From Nitrospira sp. CR1.2 (GTDB lineage Bacteria; Nitrospirota; Nitrospiria; Nitrospirales; Nitrospiraceae): DNA of 34,577 nt. Where the stretch lies: assembly GCA_014055495.1 (NCBI GenBank), contig WIAG01000038.1, positions 1 to 34,577 of the forward strand, given 5' to 3'. Position numbers and translations under genes: made by a program. A model generated the notes under the pieces. That model was not told where the DNA came from, searched no databases, and saw only the letters and a list, made by a program, of their open reading frames with translations. Numbering within the stretch: the stretch's first letter is position 1; each line of letters starts with the position of its first letter. Shown here one piece after another: positions 33,185-34,577 of the stretch.

Positions 33185-33239
33185 ATGCTACGTGGGACCA
33201 TTCCGCACTGTCTACCGACGGGTGCTCATCGTTGCTACA
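33185..33239 (-). promoter_or_regulatory. Tandem-repeat regulon promoter, copy 7
   Basis: Minus strand: TGT, AGCAACGATG, AGCACCCGTC, GG, -35 TAGACA (33209-33214), 18 bases, -10 TAGCAT (33185-33190). Operator plus -35 is 31 bp. Predicted start about 34 bases before the ATG at 33143. Confidence 0.72.
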
Positions 33240-33261
33240 TGCGTCACGGCGCATCGCCGAA

Positions 33262-34577
33262 TCAGTCGAGATATTGAGCAAGGAAGGCCTGCAACTCTGA
33301 GAAGACGCGCTGCCGATCCTCTTCCCGATGCAAGGCATGGTCTGCCACCGGCAGTTCCACATAGGTATAGGTCCTGTTCCCGGCAGTCTGTAACGCCTCG
33401 GCCATGGCCCTCCCATGAGACACAGGAACGGTCCGATCCATCAGGCCATGCATGAGCAGCAGCGGCGTGCGCATGTCGCGCGCATGAGAGACCGGAGAGG
33501 TCTCCCCAAGGCGATCCCGATCGTTCCACCAGGACCCGATCCGCATTTCCGTCATCGATTTCTGATTGAGATACCAGCGGCTATCCGACACCAGATCCCG
33601 CAAGTCCGTCACCCCGCCCAGACTGACGGCGCAGCGATACAGATCCGGCGTCTTCACTGCGCCCATCAAGGCGGCATATCCTCCGTAACCGGCACCCACG
33701 ATGCAGATCCTGTTCGCATTGGCAAGGCCGGAACGGATCGCATATTGCAGCGCGTCGGTGAGGTCGTCCTGCATCTCCAGCCCCCACCGCTGGAAACCGG
33801 CACGGAGCCATTCGTCACCGTATCCCTCGGTCCCGCGAAAGCGCGGCTCCAGCACCGCCCAGCCGCGACTGACGAACCACTGGGTCCAATAGTTGTATGC
33901 ACCGGGCATTCGCGCGGCAGGACCTCCATGGGGAAACACGATCATCGGAAGTTGGCGCGGGTCCCGATCCTTGGGAACCGTCAGGAAGACTTGCAGCTCC
34001 TTGCCGTCCCGCGCCGTCACGTACGTCGTCGTGGGAGCAGCGAGCACGGCCGTCTCCAGATCAGGATAGGACTTGCCGAGCAAGACCATGCGTCCATCGC
34101 GTTCGTCGAAGATCGACCAGCGCGGGGGATACGCCGCGCCGCTCGACTTGACGATGTGCAATCGCCCGTCGTCGCTGCTGCTGTGAATGACATTGACCGT
34201 TCCGGGAATCGCGCGATCGATACGCGCCTGCAAGCGTTGCGCATCGAAATCCCAGAACAGCACCCGCTCATCCGTCGCGCTGTACCGGACGCCGACCACC
34301 TTTTTGCGTCCAGGCGCATAGACCAATTCCCCGTTCAGATCAAACTTCGGATCGGCGACCACGAGGATCCGATCCGCGCTCAGGTCCATCACGTTGAGCT
34401 TAAAAATCGCCGCCTTGCCCCGATGTTGATCCCGCACATACAACCAGGCTGGATCGGCATCGAAGGCCAAGGGTACCAGCCCGGTTTCCTTCGCCAGGTC
34501 ATACTCGGCCAGTTCGCGCCAGAGACTGGACGCCGGCTGCCTGAAGATCGCATGCACAGCGGTGTGAAATTGGCCGA
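33262..34577 (-). CDS. S9 (prolyl oligopeptidase) family protein, catalytic Ser replaced by Gly (partial, N terminus off the window)
   Basis: About 438 residues are visible; the frame stays open to the window edge, so the N-terminal propeller part continues outside. The visible part has the end of a beta-propeller and then a complete alpha/beta-hydrolase domain: PMIVFPHGGPAARMPG, FVSRGWAVLEPRFRGTEGYG, then ICIVGAGYGGYAALMGAVKTPDLYRCAVS, HGLMDRTVPVSHGRAMAEAL and VADHALHREEDR. In S9 enzymes the nucleophile motif is G-x-S-Y-G-G-Y; here it is G-A-G-Y-G-G-Y, with a GGT codon at 33688-33690. The Asp and His of the triad remain. Related intact enzymes cut short peptides or acyl-amino acids. This one may be an inactive pseudoenzyme or a sequencing variant. 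Confidence 0.88.
   Translation of the reverse strand, partial: GQFHTAVHAIFRQPASSLWRELAEYDLAKETGLVPLAFDADPAWLYVRDQHRGKAAIFKLNVMDLSADRILVVADPKFDLNGELVYAPGRKKVVGVRYSATDERVLFWDFDAQRLQARIDRAIPGTVNVIHSSSDDGRLHIVKSSGAAYPPRWSIFDERDGRMVLLGKSYPDLETAVLAAPTTTYVTARDGKELQVFLTVPKDRDPRQLPMIVFPHGGPAARMPGAYNYWTQWFVSRGWAVLEPRFRGTEGYGDEWLRAGFQRWGLEMQDDLTDALQYAIRSGLANANRICIVGAGYGGYAALMGAVKTPDLYRCAVSLGGVTDLRDLVSDSRWYLNQKSMTEMRIGSWWNDRDRLGETSPVSHARDMRTPLLLMHGLMDRTVPVSHGRAMAEALQTAGNRTYTYVELPVADHALHREEDRQRVFSELQAFLAQYLD

Noticed and set aside
16828-33239. Fur-box control of the TonB receptor units
   Set aside because: I looked for GATAAT-type repeats near all three receptor promoters and found none; the tandem 10-bp repeats are the only shared signal.

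Overview
The window looks like a chromosomal segment of a GC-rich, Gram-negative nitrifier, most probably Nitrospira (Nitrospirota). The reasons are a SmbP-type small metal-binding protein, a cytochrome P460, several TonB-dependent receptors and a Slp lipoprotein, which fit that group. This is inference from gene content; no rRNA or other marker gene is present. Almost every gene lies on the minus strand; only the Slp lipoprotein (6733-7284) is on the plus strand. No tRNA, rRNA, CRISPR array or intact insertion sequence was seen.

Region 1 (1-1430) is a three-gene run: a lipoprotein, a two-TM HAMP-domain protein and a GspG/PilA-like pseudopilin cut by the window edge. Region 2 (1527-6637) is an envelope and copper run: DsbA-like thiol oxidoreductase, a Cu+/Ag+ P-type ATPase with three YHS and two heavy-metal-binding domains at its N terminus, and a DegP/HtrA protease. 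Region 3 (6733-11838) holds the Slp lipoprotein, two small secreted proteins, SmbP, a P460 paralogue with a broken heme motif, a TPR protein, an intact cytochrome P460 bracketed by an 83-bp direct repeat, and a small HTH protein. Region 4 (12210-33143) is a large metal-acquisition and transport region. It has two siderophore-type TonB receptors with lipoprotein signals, a third TonB receptor followed by ExbB and ExbD, two PepSY membrane proteins, a MacB-like ABC system with adaptor, a CPCC-containing beta-propeller protein, and several small Cys/His membrane proteins. A DUF4143 ATPase and MITE-like palindromic elements interrupt it. Region 5 (33262 to the end) is an S9 peptidase cut by the window edge whose catalytic serine is replaced by glycine.

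The main discovery is a promoter module found seven times, always upstream of the first gene of a minus-strand unit. Read on the minus strand it is TGT, two tandem 10-bp repeats (consensus AGCATCCGTG then AGCACCCGTC), two bases, a -35 close to TAGACA, 17 or 18 bases, and a -10 of the form TAnnnn. Six copies are exactly 31 bp from TGT to the end of the -35; the seventh is exactly 41 bp because it has a third 10-bp repeat. This defines a regulon covering all three TonB receptors, ExbBD, both PepSY proteins, the ABC exporter, the beta-propeller and the small secreted or membrane proteins. Four of the seven units start with a small Cys/His-rich protein ending in an R-[AG]-P-P tail. I propose a coordinated metal (copper or iron) uptake regulon under an unidentified activator that binds 10-bp direct repeats next to the -35 element. 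The metal and the regulator cannot be read from the sequence.
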